Assembly: GCA_026397495.1 (NCBI GenBank)
Contig: JAPLUS010000174.1
Span: 1-15,236, forward strand
Source: Candidatus Zixiibacteriota bacterium
GTDB lineage: Bacteria > Zixibacteria > MSB-5A5 > GN15 > PGXB01
Reading direction: 5' to 3'
DNA length: 15,236 nt
Of the stretch, positions 1 to 10,965 are shown piece by piece (positions within the stretch are counted from its first letter, which is position 1; each line of letters begins with the position of its first letter). A model generated the notes under the pieces. The model saw nothing but the letters and a program-made list of their open reading frames with translations. It made no database searches and was not told the origin of the DNA. The translations under genes were made by a program, and so were the position numbers.

Positions 1-765
1 AAATGGCGACTGCCGGAAAATATTGTCTCGGCTATTGCCCATCATCATTCTTTCGGTGATAAAAACTCTGATGAATTGGATGATCTTATTCGGTTGGCGG
101 TGGCTTTGAATAGAGAAATATTTGCCGGTTCGGGACACTATCTAGAGGACAAAATAACCAAAATTGGCGTTATTTCTTCTCGACTGGAGATTAGCAACCG
201 GCAGCTTGATGATATTGCCTTGACGATTGCCAAAGATGCCGCCCTTTTTGCCAGAGCCACCGATATTAGGATTGAGGATTATGGGATGATTTTGGCCCGG
301 GCCAATCAGGAAATATTCAATACCTATCTTTCAATTCAGAAATTATTTAGAGAACGGCAGGAATTGACCCGCAAACTGCTTGATGAGGAAAGAGACCGGG
401 GGCTTCTTGAGGCCAAGCAGGTAGCTATCTCCACCCTTTCACACTATATCAATAATGCAGCGATGGCAATTTCCGGCAATTCGCAAGTAATCAGGATGTC
501 CCTCAAGCATAAAAATTCCGATGAAATTGCGGCGACCTTGCCAAGGGTTTTAGATACTATGGATGGCGCCGTGCGCAAAATTGCGGCAGTATTGGAAGAG
601 ATTTCCGATCTTAATCAGCTTGATACTATGGAATACTATGATCAGTCAAAAATCCTCAATATTGATGATAGAATTAAAAAGAGAATGGTCAAATTGGAAA
701 AGGCCAGCGGTGTCGTCCTTCCCGATGAAACTGAATTAATCGTCGATTCGCTTACGTCTAAATAG
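1..765 (+). CDS. HDOD-domain signalling protein with H-box (DHp-like) C-terminal tail, 5' truncated by window
   Basis: The reading frame is open from base 1, so the true start lies upstream; 254 codons are visible and end at TAG. The first residues (W-x-LPE-x-I-x-x-AI-x-x-HH) match the conserved end of HDOD domains, which are non-catalytic relatives of HD phosphohydrolases found in bacterial signalling proteins. A long charged helical stretch follows (KLFRERQELTRKLLDEERDR), then a segment containing STLSHYINNAAMAISGN at about residues 147-163 of the visible part. That segment resembles the phospho-accepting H-box of histidine kinases (H-x-INN-x-x-x-x-I-x-GN). No ATP-binding kinase domain follows: the protein ends about 90 residues later without N, G1 or G2 boxes. 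It probably works as a scaffold or phosphotransfer protein. The HDOD call is good; the role of the H-box tail is inference. The upstream N-terminal domain is unknown. Confidence 0.75.
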   Translation, partial: KWRLPENIVSAIAHHHSFGDKNSDELDDLIRLAVALNREIFAGSGHYLEDKITKIGVISSRLEISNRQLDDIALTIAKDAALFARATDIRIEDYGMILARANQEIFNTYLSIQKLFRERQELTRKLLDEERDRGLLEAKQVAISTLSHYINNAAMAISGNSQVIRMSLKHKNSDEIAATLPRVLDTMDGAVRKIAAVLEEISDLNQLDTMEYYDQSKILNIDDRIKKRMVKLEKASGVVLPDETELIVDSLTSK

Positions 766-797
766 AAGCCCTCGCTATTTTCAATACAATTATTGGC

Positions 798-826
798 TTG
801 TCTCCGATAAGGATAATTGTTATTCT
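798..826 (+). promoter_or_regulatory. possible sigma70-type promoter for pepA
   Basis: TTGTCT and TATTCT are separated by 17 bases in the 116-bp gap before pepA. Each box matches four of six consensus positions. This is a weak match in AT-rich DNA and is offered only as the best candidate in the gap. Confidence 0.25.
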
Positions 827-881
827 CTTATAAGTCAGCAGAAGATTTAATCCTTAGTTTTGCTTAAAGACGGGAGTTAAT

Positions 882-2372
882 ATGAAATTATTATCCGGGA
901 TGTCCAAATTGAGGAAAATAGAGACCTCATCACTGATCAAATTTTGTTTTCAGGATGGTCTGGAGAAGGATACCCATCTTAAAGAATTGAATAAAATTCT
1001 GGGTGGCGCCATAAAGAAGATCTATGATTCCGGAGAGTTTTCCGGAAAACTGAATCAAACACTGGTTCTGCATACATTATCTCAATTGCCCTGCGAACGG
1101 GTGATCCTGGCCGGACTTGGAGAAAAAAGGAAACTTAATGCCGATAGTTACCGCCAGGCCGCCGGCACGGTTTCACGTTTGACCGCTATCAAAAGATCAA
1201 AAGCGGTAGCGTTCTTTTTTAATGGGATTGAAAAATATGATGCGGTGCAGGGCACGGTAGAGGGGTTTCTGCTGGGGCGGTTTGGCATGAATGACTATAA
1301 GACCGGGGAAAATAAGAACGAAGATGTCATTGAGACCATCCATTTTTATACCGTCAGTAAACAGCACCAGTCCCGCTTGGATAAAGCGATACTCAGGGGA
1401 CAGATAATAGCCGAAGAAGTTATTTCAGCCCGACGCCTGACGGCTCACCCTGGAAATGTGATTACCCCGACAACCTTTGCTGAGGAAGCTTTTTCGCTGG
1501 CGAAGAAATATCGCTTGAAATGTACCGTTCTCGATGAGAATAGGATAAGAGGCGAAAAAATGGATGCTCTCATGGCGGTGGCGCGCGGATCGGAGCAACC
1601 GCCCCGATTCGTAATTTTAGAGTACCGCGGGGCAAAGGCAGGTATAAAGCCGATTGTTCTTATTGGTAAGGGAATCACCTTTGATTCCGGAGGCATTTCT
1701 TTAAAATCGGCATTGGATATGGATGAAATGAAAGGTGATATGATGGGTGGAGCGGTGGTTATGTCCGTGATTTCGGCGGCATCGCGGTTACGACTGCCAT
1801 TAAATATTGTCTGTTTGATACCGCTTGCGGAAAATTTGCCCTCGGGCCGGGCCTTAAAACCGGGTGATATTATTAACTCCCGAAAAGGGAAGACGATAGA
1901 AATCATAAATACTGATTGTGAAGGTCGTCTGATACTGGCTGATGCCCTTGACTATGCCGGCAAGTTCAAGCCGCAGGCAGTAATTGATATTGCCACTCTC
2001 ACCGGGGCGGCTCTCTATGTGCTTGGTTATATTGGCGCTCCTATTCTCGGAAATAATAAAAAGCTCCTTAAGGCCGTTAAGGCCGCCTCGGGAGCAACCG
2101 CCGAGAAAGTCTGGGAAATGCCGCTTTGGGAGGAGTATGGGGCACTGATGAAATCCGATATTGCCGATGTCAGAAACTTGGGCGAGAAACAGGCCGGGAC
2201 ATTAACCGCGGCGGCTTTCCTTGAAAATTTCATTGGTGACTGGCCCTGGGTACATATTGATATTGCTTATGTCGATATCGAAAAATCGGGAAAACCTTAT
2301 ATTCCCAAAGGGGCAACCGGTATCGGTGTTCGACTGCTCATAGAGCTTCTTTCCCAATGGAGGAGGATATAA
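882..2372 (+). CDS. pepA: leucyl aminopeptidase, M17 family
   Basis: A 496-residue protein, the usual length for cytosolic M17 leucine aminopeptidases, which remove N-terminal residues from peptides using two metal ions and form hexamers. The catalytic domain is complete. GKGITFDSGG carries K263 and D268, followed by K275 and then GD with D286. NTDCEGRL supplies D345, E347 and R349. Together these are the expected metal ligands and catalytic Lys and Arg of the family. The usual NTDAEGR signature has Cys in place of Ala (C346), a tolerated position. The N-terminal half (about 1-170) is the divergent macro-like domain. GGAG lies 5 bases before the ATG and supports this start. The gene stands alone on the plus strand and converges on the next gene with a 27-bp gap; I see no hairpin terminator there. 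Confidence 0.95.
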   Translation: MKLLSGMSKLRKIETSSLIKFCFQDGLEKDTHLKELNKILGGAIKKIYDSGEFSGKLNQTLVLHTLSQLPCERVILAGLGEKRKLNADSYRQAAGTVSRLTAIKRSKAVAFFFNGIEKYDAVQGTVEGFLLGRFGMNDYKTGENKNEDVIETIHFYTVSKQHQSRLDKAILRGQIIAEEVISARRLTAHPGNVITPTTFAEEAFSLAKKYRLKCTVLDENRIRGEKMDALMAVARGSEQPPRFVILEYRGAKAGIKPIVLIGKGITFDSGGISLKSALDMDEMKGDMMGGAVVMSVISAASRLRLPLNIVCLIPLAENLPSGRALKPGDIINSRKGKTIEIINTDCEGRLILADALDYAGKFKPQAVIDIATLTGAALYVLGYIGAPILGNNKKLLKAVKAASGATAEKVWEMPLWEEYGALMKSDIADVRNLGEKQAGTLTAAAFLENFIGDWPWVHIDIAYVDIEKSGKPYIPKGATGIGVRLLIELLSQWRRI

Positions 2373-2399
2373 AGTATATCCCGTCTACCTCTTGGTCAA

Positions 2400-3281
2400 T
2401 TACCAACAGAATAACTTCTTAAGTTCTATTTTAGCCCGTAGGCCGGAAAAATCAAGATCCACCCGGTCATTTGCGTCATTGGAGCAGGTCAAATAGAGCT
2501 CTTCCCCAAGATTATTATGAGCATGAATATTATTCATATTCAGGTACAAATACCCGGCGTCAACTCCGGCAACCAATCCCCAGAAGCGGATAGGATAATC
2601 AAGGCCGATTGATCCTGATACCCCGACTGATGAACCCTTTAAGGATTCGGTGCTTACATCCTTATAGCCGGTAGCCGAATTAATAAATGACTTGCTTCCT
2701 TGCCAAATATTCCACTTGGAGAAATAATAGCCGCCATTGGCGGTGATTCTGACAGCAATTGAATTCATCATTCCCTTCTTGTCGGGCGGATTCAACAGGT
2801 AATAATCAACCCCAAGATTGACGCCATAGATATTAATCTCAGAAACGAGGTTGAAATTATCTTTCACACCGATAGAATCAAAGGCAGCATCAAAATCATA
2901 ATTGCTGGTCTTGTTCGACCCCATCTTCAGCCAGTATTCAAACCCGACCTTGGCGGCAATACGGGATGTAATCATCATTCCGAAGTCAACTCCAAGCTGT
3001 TTAGAGCGCCAAATGCCCGTCAGGAGATATTGGCTCCCGTTAAGAGCGGTTATATTGGAATTGGCATAACTGCGGAATTTATTGTAAGGGCTGTCGTTTG
3101 GCAATTTGCCATAGGCGCCATACAGGGAAACAAAACCTATCCTAAGACTCTTTGCTTTCTGCTTCTTTTCCGTCTTTTTCAAATATTGGGCAACAACGTC
3201 ATCTTCGGTCTGACTAAAGGCCGGAGCAATTGCCATAAAAAGAAAAACAATAGCCGATAAGAGCAATATCTTCCTGGTCAT
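2400..3281 (-). CDS. secreted outer-membrane beta-barrel-like protein of unknown function
   Basis: A 293-residue protein with a clear Sec signal peptide: Arg/Lys at residues 3-4, a hydrophobic core at about 5-20, and a likely cleavage near AFS-Q (residues 22-24). The mature part has many alternating aromatic and polar segments rich in Gly, Tyr, Asn and Ser, such as GVNLGVDYYLL and VGVSGSIGLDYPIRFWG. The chain ends in Trp, as expected of outer-membrane beta-barrels recognised by the assembly machinery. I do not recognise a named family and infer no substrate. A very strong ribosome site (GAGGAGG, 4-5 bases before the ATG) fixes the start and suggests high expression. It is separated from the upstream nifJ by a terminator and a region with two inverted repeats, so it is probably its own transcript. 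Confidence 0.65.
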   Translation of the reverse strand: MTRKILLLSAIVFLFMAIAPAFSQTEDDVVAQYLKKTEKKQKAKSLRIGFVSLYGAYGKLPNDSPYNKFRSYANSNITALNGSQYLLTGIWRSKQLGVDFGMMITSRIAAKVGFEYWLKMGSNKTSNYDFDAAFDSIGVKDNFNLVSEINIYGVNLGVDYYLLNPPDKKGMMNSIAVRITANGGYYFSKWNIWQGSKSFINSATGYKDVSTESLKGSSVGVSGSIGLDYPIRFWGLVAGVDAGYLYLNMNNIHAHNNLGEELYLTCSNDANDRVDLDFSGLRAKIELKKLFCW

Positions 3282-3326
3282 AAATCCTCCTCAAAATTAA
3301 TTACCTTACTTATATTTATCGGAAAA

Positions 3327-3372
3327 AAAGTGGAGACACTTTAAGGAAATTTTTAGTCCTGAATTTCCTTAA
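3327..3372. repeat. two adjacent inverted repeats upstream of the outer-membrane gene
   Basis: AAAGTG-gaga-CACTTT (3327-3342) abuts a perfect 11-bp inverted repeat with arms TTAAGGAAATT (3341-3351) and AATTTCCTTAA (3362-3372) around a 10-base spacer. They lie 46-91 bp upstream of the minus-strand start at 3281. They could be an operator, a leader hairpin, or a weak attenuator, since on the minus strand the short stem is followed by a T run. No regulator is identified. Confidence 0.5.
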
Positions 3373-3423
3373 TATGGAAATTGCTAATAGGTTATTTTGG
3401 TTTTGATAAAACCGGCTCAAAGT

Positions 3424-3460
3424 AAAATGGGCAGGAATTTCAATCCTGCCCATTTTTTTG
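3424..3460 (-). terminator. Rho-independent terminator after nifJ (bidirectional in form)
   Basis: A perfect 13-bp stem pairs 3424-3436 with 3444-3456 around a 7-base loop, with core GGGCAGGA/TCCTGCCC. Runs of T flank it on both strands: seven on the plus strand (3453-3459) and TTTTA on the minus strand. It sits 15-20 bp past the nifJ stop codon, so it mainly ends the rrf2-dcd-nifJ transcript. Confidence 0.85.
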
Positions 3461-3475
3461 TTCCAATCGGGGATA

Positions 3476-6845
<3,370 letters not shown>

Positions 6846-6899
6846 TTACTTATCTCCAATCAGCCTGTATTATGCTGTTCTTTAAATATATGTTGCTGC

Positions 6900-7454
6900 C
6901 TAAATAGTCTTAGGCAGAGTTATACTCTTTTGTCCTTGATATTTCCCCTTCTTGTCTTTATATGAAATCTCACATATTTCATCGGCCTCCAAAAAAATAA
7001 TCTGAGCGATTCCCTCATTGGCATAGACTCTGGCCGGCAGGGGAGTAGTATTGGAAATCTCCAAAGTGGCGTGCCCTTCCCACTCCGGTTCGAAGGGAGT
7101 TACATTGACAATGATGCCGCATCTGGCGTAGGTCGATTTGCCGAGGCAAAGAGTGATTACTTCACGAGGTATTTTAAAATATTCAACCGAACGTGCCAGA
7201 GCGAAGGAATTGGGCGGAATTAATATCGATTTTGCCTTGACATCCACAAATGAATCGATAGTAAAATTTTTGGGGTCTATTATAGATGAATTAACATTGG
7301 TAAATATCTTGAATTCATCGGATACACGAATATCATAACCGTATGAAGAAAGCCCGAAACTGATTCCCTTTTTTACCTGTCGGGCGGAAAAAGGCCGGAT
7401 CATCGCATATTTTTGCGACATTTCTCTTATCCAACGATCCGATTTGACAGGCAT
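6900..7454 (-). CDS. dcd: dCTP deaminase
   Basis: A 184-residue protein matching dCTP deaminase, which converts dCTP to dUTP for thymidylate synthesis. The N-terminus KSDRWI, the central GKSTYARCG (S107, R111), TPFEPEWEG, and TLEISN with the catalytic glutamate E132 are all present, and so is the C-terminal GKYQGQ motif. Length is normal for bacterial trimeric Dcd. GGAG lies 5 bases before the ATG. It sits between rrf2 (91-bp gap) and nifJ (57-bp gap) on the same strand. The operon pairing with an Fe-S regulator and PFOR is not functionally obvious. Whether it also has dUTPase activity cannot be judged from sequence alone. Confidence 0.93.
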   Translation of the reverse strand: MPVKSDRWIREMSQKYAMIRPFSARQVKKGISFGLSSYGYDIRVSDEFKIFTNVNSSIIDPKNFTIDSFVDVKAKSILIPPNSFALARSVEYFKIPREVITLCLGKSTYARCGIIVNVTPFEPEWEGHATLEISNTTPLPARVYANEGIAQIIFLEADEICEISYKDKKGKYQGQKSITLPKTI

Positions 7455-7545
7455 TCTCTCTCCTATAATCTAATGAATTGGGGAAATATAAACATCTGCT
7501 TCCGGGAAACCAATCTCTTTTTGGAAAGAGTCGCGAGAGCCCTTA

Positions 7546-7968
7546 TCAGGCCGACTTCTTTTCAGCCTTCCATTTCAACAGATCATCAATTGTGTAATGG
7601 TTAAAGACACCGAGGAGTTTCTCTTCCGCCTCCGCGAGGACAATTCGAATGGGACAATCGCCATACTTATCGCAGCAATTTTTGTCGTGGAGACATTTTA
7701 TAAGATGATATGGGCCCTGAATAGCTTCAATCACTTCTTTTACCGAAATCAGTTCGGGATTTTTCCCTAGAGAGAATCCGCCCTTAACCCCCCGATGCGA
7801 TCGGACAATTCCGGCTTTGGTCAAACCTTGGAATATCTTCGCCAGAAATTTTTCCGGAACTCCTTGTACCTCTGCAATTTCCGATAGTGGAACAATTCGT
7901 GCTTTATCCTGTTTGCCCAGATGAATAACCCCCATTATTCCATATTCTTCAGCTTTCGTAAATTGCAT
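7546..7968 (-). CDS. Rrf2-family Fe-S transcriptional regulator
   Basis: A 140-residue winged-helix regulator of the Rrf2/IscR family. The N-terminal DNA-binding domain includes the recognition region VPEKFLAKIFQGLTKAGIVRSHRGVKGGF (given in parts: VPEKFLAKIFQ, then LTKAGIVRS, then HRGVKGGF). The cysteine cluster is C92, C98, C99 and C105, close to the C92-C98-C104 2Fe-2S site of IscR, with one extra adjacent cysteine. It therefore probably senses Fe-S status, oxygen, NO or redox state. It leads the rrf2-dcd-nifJ operon from a near-perfect promoter and stands divergent to an Fe-S oxidase, so autoregulation and control of both neighbours are plausible. Start: ATG with GAGG 9 bases upstream. IscR is not claimed because no isc genes are visible. 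Confidence 0.88.
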   Translation of the reverse strand: MQFTKAEEYGIMGVIHLGKQDKARIVPLSEIAEVQGVPEKFLAKIFQGLTKAGIVRSHRGVKGGFSLGKNPELISVKEVIEAIQGPYHLIKCLHDKNCCDKYGDCPIRIVLAEAEEKLLGVFNHYTIDDLLKWKAEKKSA

Positions 7969-8046
7969 TTAAAAATACCTCAATTCAGTTGTTCTCTCTT
8001 GAAGTCAAAACTAGGCCAAAATGAGGTTCGCTGCCTTTTCTTCTAG

Positions 8047-8074
8047 ATTATAGACAAATGAAAGGGCTTGTCAA
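8047..8074 (-). promoter_or_regulatory. consensus sigma70 promoter of the rrf2-dcd-nifJ operon
   Basis: On the minus strand, TTGACA (8074-8069) and TATAAT (8052-8047) are perfect -35 and -10 boxes separated by 16 bases. They lie about 80 bp before the rrf2 start. The match is unusually exact for this AT-rich sequence. No clear long palindromic operator overlaps it; TTGA-ct-TCAA in the leader is a weak candidate. Confidence 0.75.
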
Positions 8075-8144
8075 GGGAATGTTGTTACTTTTTTCACAAT
8101 GTCAGGGGTCGTCCGCTTCCCCCTTAAATCATTTTCTTAACATT

Positions 8145-8172
8145 TTGACGGGATGTCCAAAAGGAATATATT
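8145..8172 (+). promoter_or_regulatory. promoter candidate for the FAD/Fe-S oxidase gene
   Basis: TTGACG (8145-8150), a 16-base spacer and TATATT (8167-8172) lie 71 bp before the oxidase start. Each box matches five of six consensus bases. Together with the divergent promoter at 8047-8074 it makes a 100-bp back-to-back control region. The 274-bp gap 7969-8242 otherwise shows no gene. Confidence 0.5.
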
Positions 8173-8242
8173 GTATCTGAGTAAGATTATAAGTGACGAG
8201 GGAAGCCATATTAATAATAGCTAAACAGGTCTAATAAATAGA

Positions 8243-8725
8243 ATGGATTATCTTAACAGTAAAGCGACTCTTGAGGCCTACTCCTCCGATAGCTCGATTT
8301 ATACCGTCGCTCCGAAATTGGTAAGATTGGTTAACTCGACCGGCGATATTGTTAATACCCTGCAATTCGCCGGGCAAAATGGGATGACTGTTACACCTCG
8401 CGGGGGTGGTACCGGTGTGGTGGGGGGAGCGCTCGGAGCGGGAATAATCCTCGATTTTAGTAATTTTAAGAAAATCATGGAAGTTGATACTGATAATAGA
8501 ACGGTCGTTACCCAAGTTGGGATCATCTATGATGAGTTGAATCTGTTCCTGCGCAAATCAGGACTCTATTTTCCACCTGATCCGTCCTCTGGTGATTCCT
8601 GTCAGATAGGGGGAATGCTGGCCGGAAATTCGTCCGGGCCAAGTTCGCTCAAATATGGTTTAACCTCAGATTTTGTGGAAGAGTTGTCGGTCATCAAGCC
8701 ATCAGGACAGCAGGTCATAGCATGA
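8243..8725 (+). CDS. FAD-linked 2-hydroxyacid oxidase/dehydrogenase (GlcD/Dld type), N-terminal fragment ending at in-frame TGA
   Basis: 160 codons forming the FAD-binding PCMH half of a GlcD/D-lactate-dehydrogenase type flavoprotein. PRGGGTGVVGGAL is the FAD pyrophosphate-binding motif, and GGMLAGNSSGPSSLKYG matches the family's GGM-x-x-N-x-SG-x-x-S-x-x-YG block. Reading stops at TGA 8723-8725 within the region after KPSGQQVIA, where the family simply continues. The following open frame (from 8729) is in the same phase, only one codon (AAA) further on. This is therefore one gene split by a single stop codon. A CGA or TGG to TGA change is the simplest explanation. The ATG at 8243 has only a weak upstream AGG. 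Confidence 0.8.
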   Translation: MDYLNSKATLEAYSSDSSIYTVAPKLVRLVNSTGDIVNTLQFAGQNGMTVTPRGGGTGVVGGALGAGIILDFSNFKKIMEVDTDNRTVVTQVGIIYDELNLFLRKSGLYFPPDPSSGDSCQIGGMLAGNSSGPSSLKYGLTSDFVEELSVIKPSGQQVIA

Positions 8726-8728
8726 AAA

Positions 8729-10930
8729 ATGGCCTTAAATTCTCCGAGGTTAGAAGGATTTTTTCAGGAAAATCCTGAATACCGTAAGGTGTTTAGTATT
8801 CTCAAGGCCAATGAACGGCTAATCTTAGAGCGGTGGCCGAAACTGAAAAAGAATTCATCGGGCTATAACCTAAGACAGGTAGTCGAAGATTTCGGCAGAA
8901 GCATTTTCAATATTCCGGCTCTTCTGGTTGGTTCTGAGGGAACTCTGGCAGTGTTTGGCTCGGTTAAATTGCGATTGCTGCCACGGCCCAAAGAAAAGCT
9001 TACCGCGAGATTATATTTTGATTCATTGGTGAAATCAGGTCAGGCGGTAAAACCGCTTCTTGAACTTGAGCCATCGGGATTGGAAATAGTTGATGGCTCT
9101 ACGTTGAACCTCATTGGCAGGGAAAAATTTGGAATACCGCCAACAGCCGCCGCTCTTTTGTTAGTGGAATTTGATGACAACCTCCAAGCCAAGAAAAGAT
9201 TGTTTCTTGAGCTTGTCTCCAGACTAAATCTGGAAGCTCCTGTGGAATTTGGGGATGATCCCGAAAAATCCGCTGAACTCTGGCGGGCGCGCAAAGCCAT
9301 AGTGCCGATTCTCTATCGGCATCATCCTCAAAAGAGGCCGATACCGCTGATTGAGGATGTTTCCCTGCCGACCGAACGGATACCGGAGTTTATTGAATAT
9401 GCCACTTCTCTATTTGATTCTCTTGGTCTAACCTATGGTATGTATGGACATATCGGCGACGGCAATCTGCATATTCGCCCCCTTCTTAATCTAAATGATA
9501 AAAATGACTTCGAATTGGCTCTCAAATTATATGATCAGGTCTATAATAAAGTCATTTCTATGGGCGGTTCGACCACCGCGGAGCATGCCGACGGCAGACT
9601 TCGGGCGCCTTTGGTGAAACAAATGTATGGCGAGCAGATTTATGCGATTTTTGAAAGTATTAAGGAACTGCTTGATCCAAATCATATTCTTTCACCTGGG
9701 AAAATCCTGAGTGATACGCCCTTTATCGATAATATAGATTTTGAAAAGCTTAAATCATACTGCGCCGCTTGCGGTAAATGCAATGGATATTGTCCGGCTT
9801 ATGATATTTTCCATAGAGAGGATTATTCACCACGCGGCTGGCTTCGCATGCTGAATCAATCCGGGGACAGCCATCACAGTCTCGACAAATTTCTATCATA
9901 CTGCCTTAATTGCAAAAACTGTACTACCGTCTGTCCGGCCGGAGTTGATATCGCCTACGAAATTATTAATTTTCGTTCCACTAAACCGATGTTAGCCTCA
10001 AAACTAATGGCCCGAGGGGCTGACAGTGATACTCTCCTCGGTGTTTTTCTTAAATTAGGCAGGCTGGCCGCGCCGGTTTTAAATGCTCCCTATATCAAAA
10101 TGCTTCCGGAGTTGGCCGGGAAAAGACCATTTGGCTTGGACCGAACTGTCGTTTTCCCTTCGGCCGCATCCAGAAATCTGCGGGAAAGATATTCTGATAG
10201 GATTGCCAAGAAAGGAGAAATCGCCTTTTTCCATGGATGCGCCGATAATTTGCTGGAATCATCAGTCGGGGAGGCCGTCTTTAAAGTTTTTGATCGACTG
10301 GGAATTGAGGTCTCATTGCCGGAACAGAAATGCTGTGGATTGCCCTATGAAGTTCATGGTCATAGGGATAACCTGATACAGAAGGCAAGATTCAATATTG
10401 AAAGCCTTAAAGGATTTGCAGTAATCATAACCGGATGCGCTTCCTGCCTACTGCGGCTAAAAGAATATAAAACTCTTTTTGCTGATAATGACCCTATCCG
10501 AAGTGAGGCCGAGAATCTGGCGAGCAGGTGTTTTGATATCAGCCAGTATCTTAACCACATTAATGGCGATTATTCCATATTTGATTCCGAACAGCCGATG
10601 ACTATTACCTATCACAATCCATGTCACCTGCGAGCGGCGGGGTTGCATAAGGAACCGGAAAAATTAATGGGGAAGATAAAAAATATCAAAATTATTCACC
10701 CTGTTTATGGCGACCGATGCTGTGCGCAGGCCGGCTCTTACGGTTTTCTGCATTTTCAGGAATCGAAAAAGATGTTTGCTGCGAAAAAGGAAGATTACAG
10801 CGGAATTAATGCCGAATATTTGATGACTTCCTGTCCGGCCTGTCAGATGAAAATCAGAGCGGAGATGGGGACAAAATTCAAAGTGGTTCATCCCGTTGAA
10901 ATACTTGCCCGGCGATTGGATGATCGATAA
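8729..10930 (+). CDS. FAD-linked oxidase C-terminus fused to GlpC-like Fe-S/CCG module (lactate/glycolate-type dehydrogenase), second part
   Basis: 733 codons continuing the previous gene in the same phase. Residues about 40-330 are the rest of the flavin domain: NSSGYNL, LLVGSEGTLAVF, GHIGDGNLHIRP and the TTAEHADG substrate-side segment. At about 345-357 and 392-402 are two 4Fe-4S ferredoxin motifs (CAACGKCNGYCP and CLNCKNCTTVCP). From about 500 the GlpC/HdrB-type CCG domains follow: CCGLP near 534, GCASC near 570, NPCH near 629, CCAQAGS near 663 and SCPAC near 700. Such fusions oxidise D-lactate, glycolate or similar 2-hydroxyacids and pass electrons through Fe-S centres to a membrane or soluble carrier; the exact substrate is not readable. 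The ATG at 8729 is only 3 bases after the TGA, so termination-reinitiation could yield this piece alone, but it would lack its FAD-binding half. cobO follows after 35 bp. Confidence 0.82.
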   Translation: MALNSPRLEGFFQENPEYRKVFSILKANERLILERWPKLKKNSSGYNLRQVVEDFGRSIFNIPALLVGSEGTLAVFGSVKLRLLPRPKEKLTARLYFDSLVKSGQAVKPLLELEPSGLEIVDGSTLNLIGREKFGIPPTAAALLLVEFDDNLQAKKRLFLELVSRLNLEAPVEFGDDPEKSAELWRARKAIVPILYRHHPQKRPIPLIEDVSLPTERIPEFIEYATSLFDSLGLTYGMYGHIGDGNLHIRPLLNLNDKNDFELALKLYDQVYNKVISMGGSTTAEHADGRLRAPLVKQMYGEQIYAIFESIKELLDPNHILSPGKILSDTPFIDNIDFEKLKSYCAACGKCNGYCPAYDIFHREDYSPRGWLRMLNQSGDSHHSLDKFLSYCLNCKNCTTVCPAGVDIAYEIINFRSTKPMLASKLMARGADSDTLLGVFLKLGRLAAPVLNAPYIKMLPELAGKRPFGLDRTVVFPSAASRNLRERYSDRIAKKGEIAFFHGCADNLLESSVGEAVFKVFDRLGIEVSLPEQKCCGLPYEVHGHRDNLIQKARFNIESLKGFAVIITGCASCLLRLKEYKTLFADNDPIRSEAENLASRCFDISQYLNHINGDYSIFDSEQPMTITYHNPCHLRAAGLHKEPEKLMGKIKNIKIIHPVYGDRCCAQAGSYGFLHFQESKKMFAAKKEDYSGINAEYLMTSCPACQMKIRAEMGTKFKVVHPVEILARRLDDR

Positions 10931-10965
10931 AATGATATAAAATCTTATCCTCTGGAGTGATTGGA

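Noticed and set aside
1445..1906. 153-codon minus-strand ORF inside pepA
   Set aside because: It lies fully opposite the catalytic domain of pepA, has no ribosome site evidence and no recognisable motif; a shadow frame.
8723..8779. Selenocysteine insertion at the oxidase TGA
   Set aside because: Position is not catalytic, the hairpin loop lacks the expected early G and is at the distance limit, and no selenocysteine genes are in view; a nonsense change is simpler.
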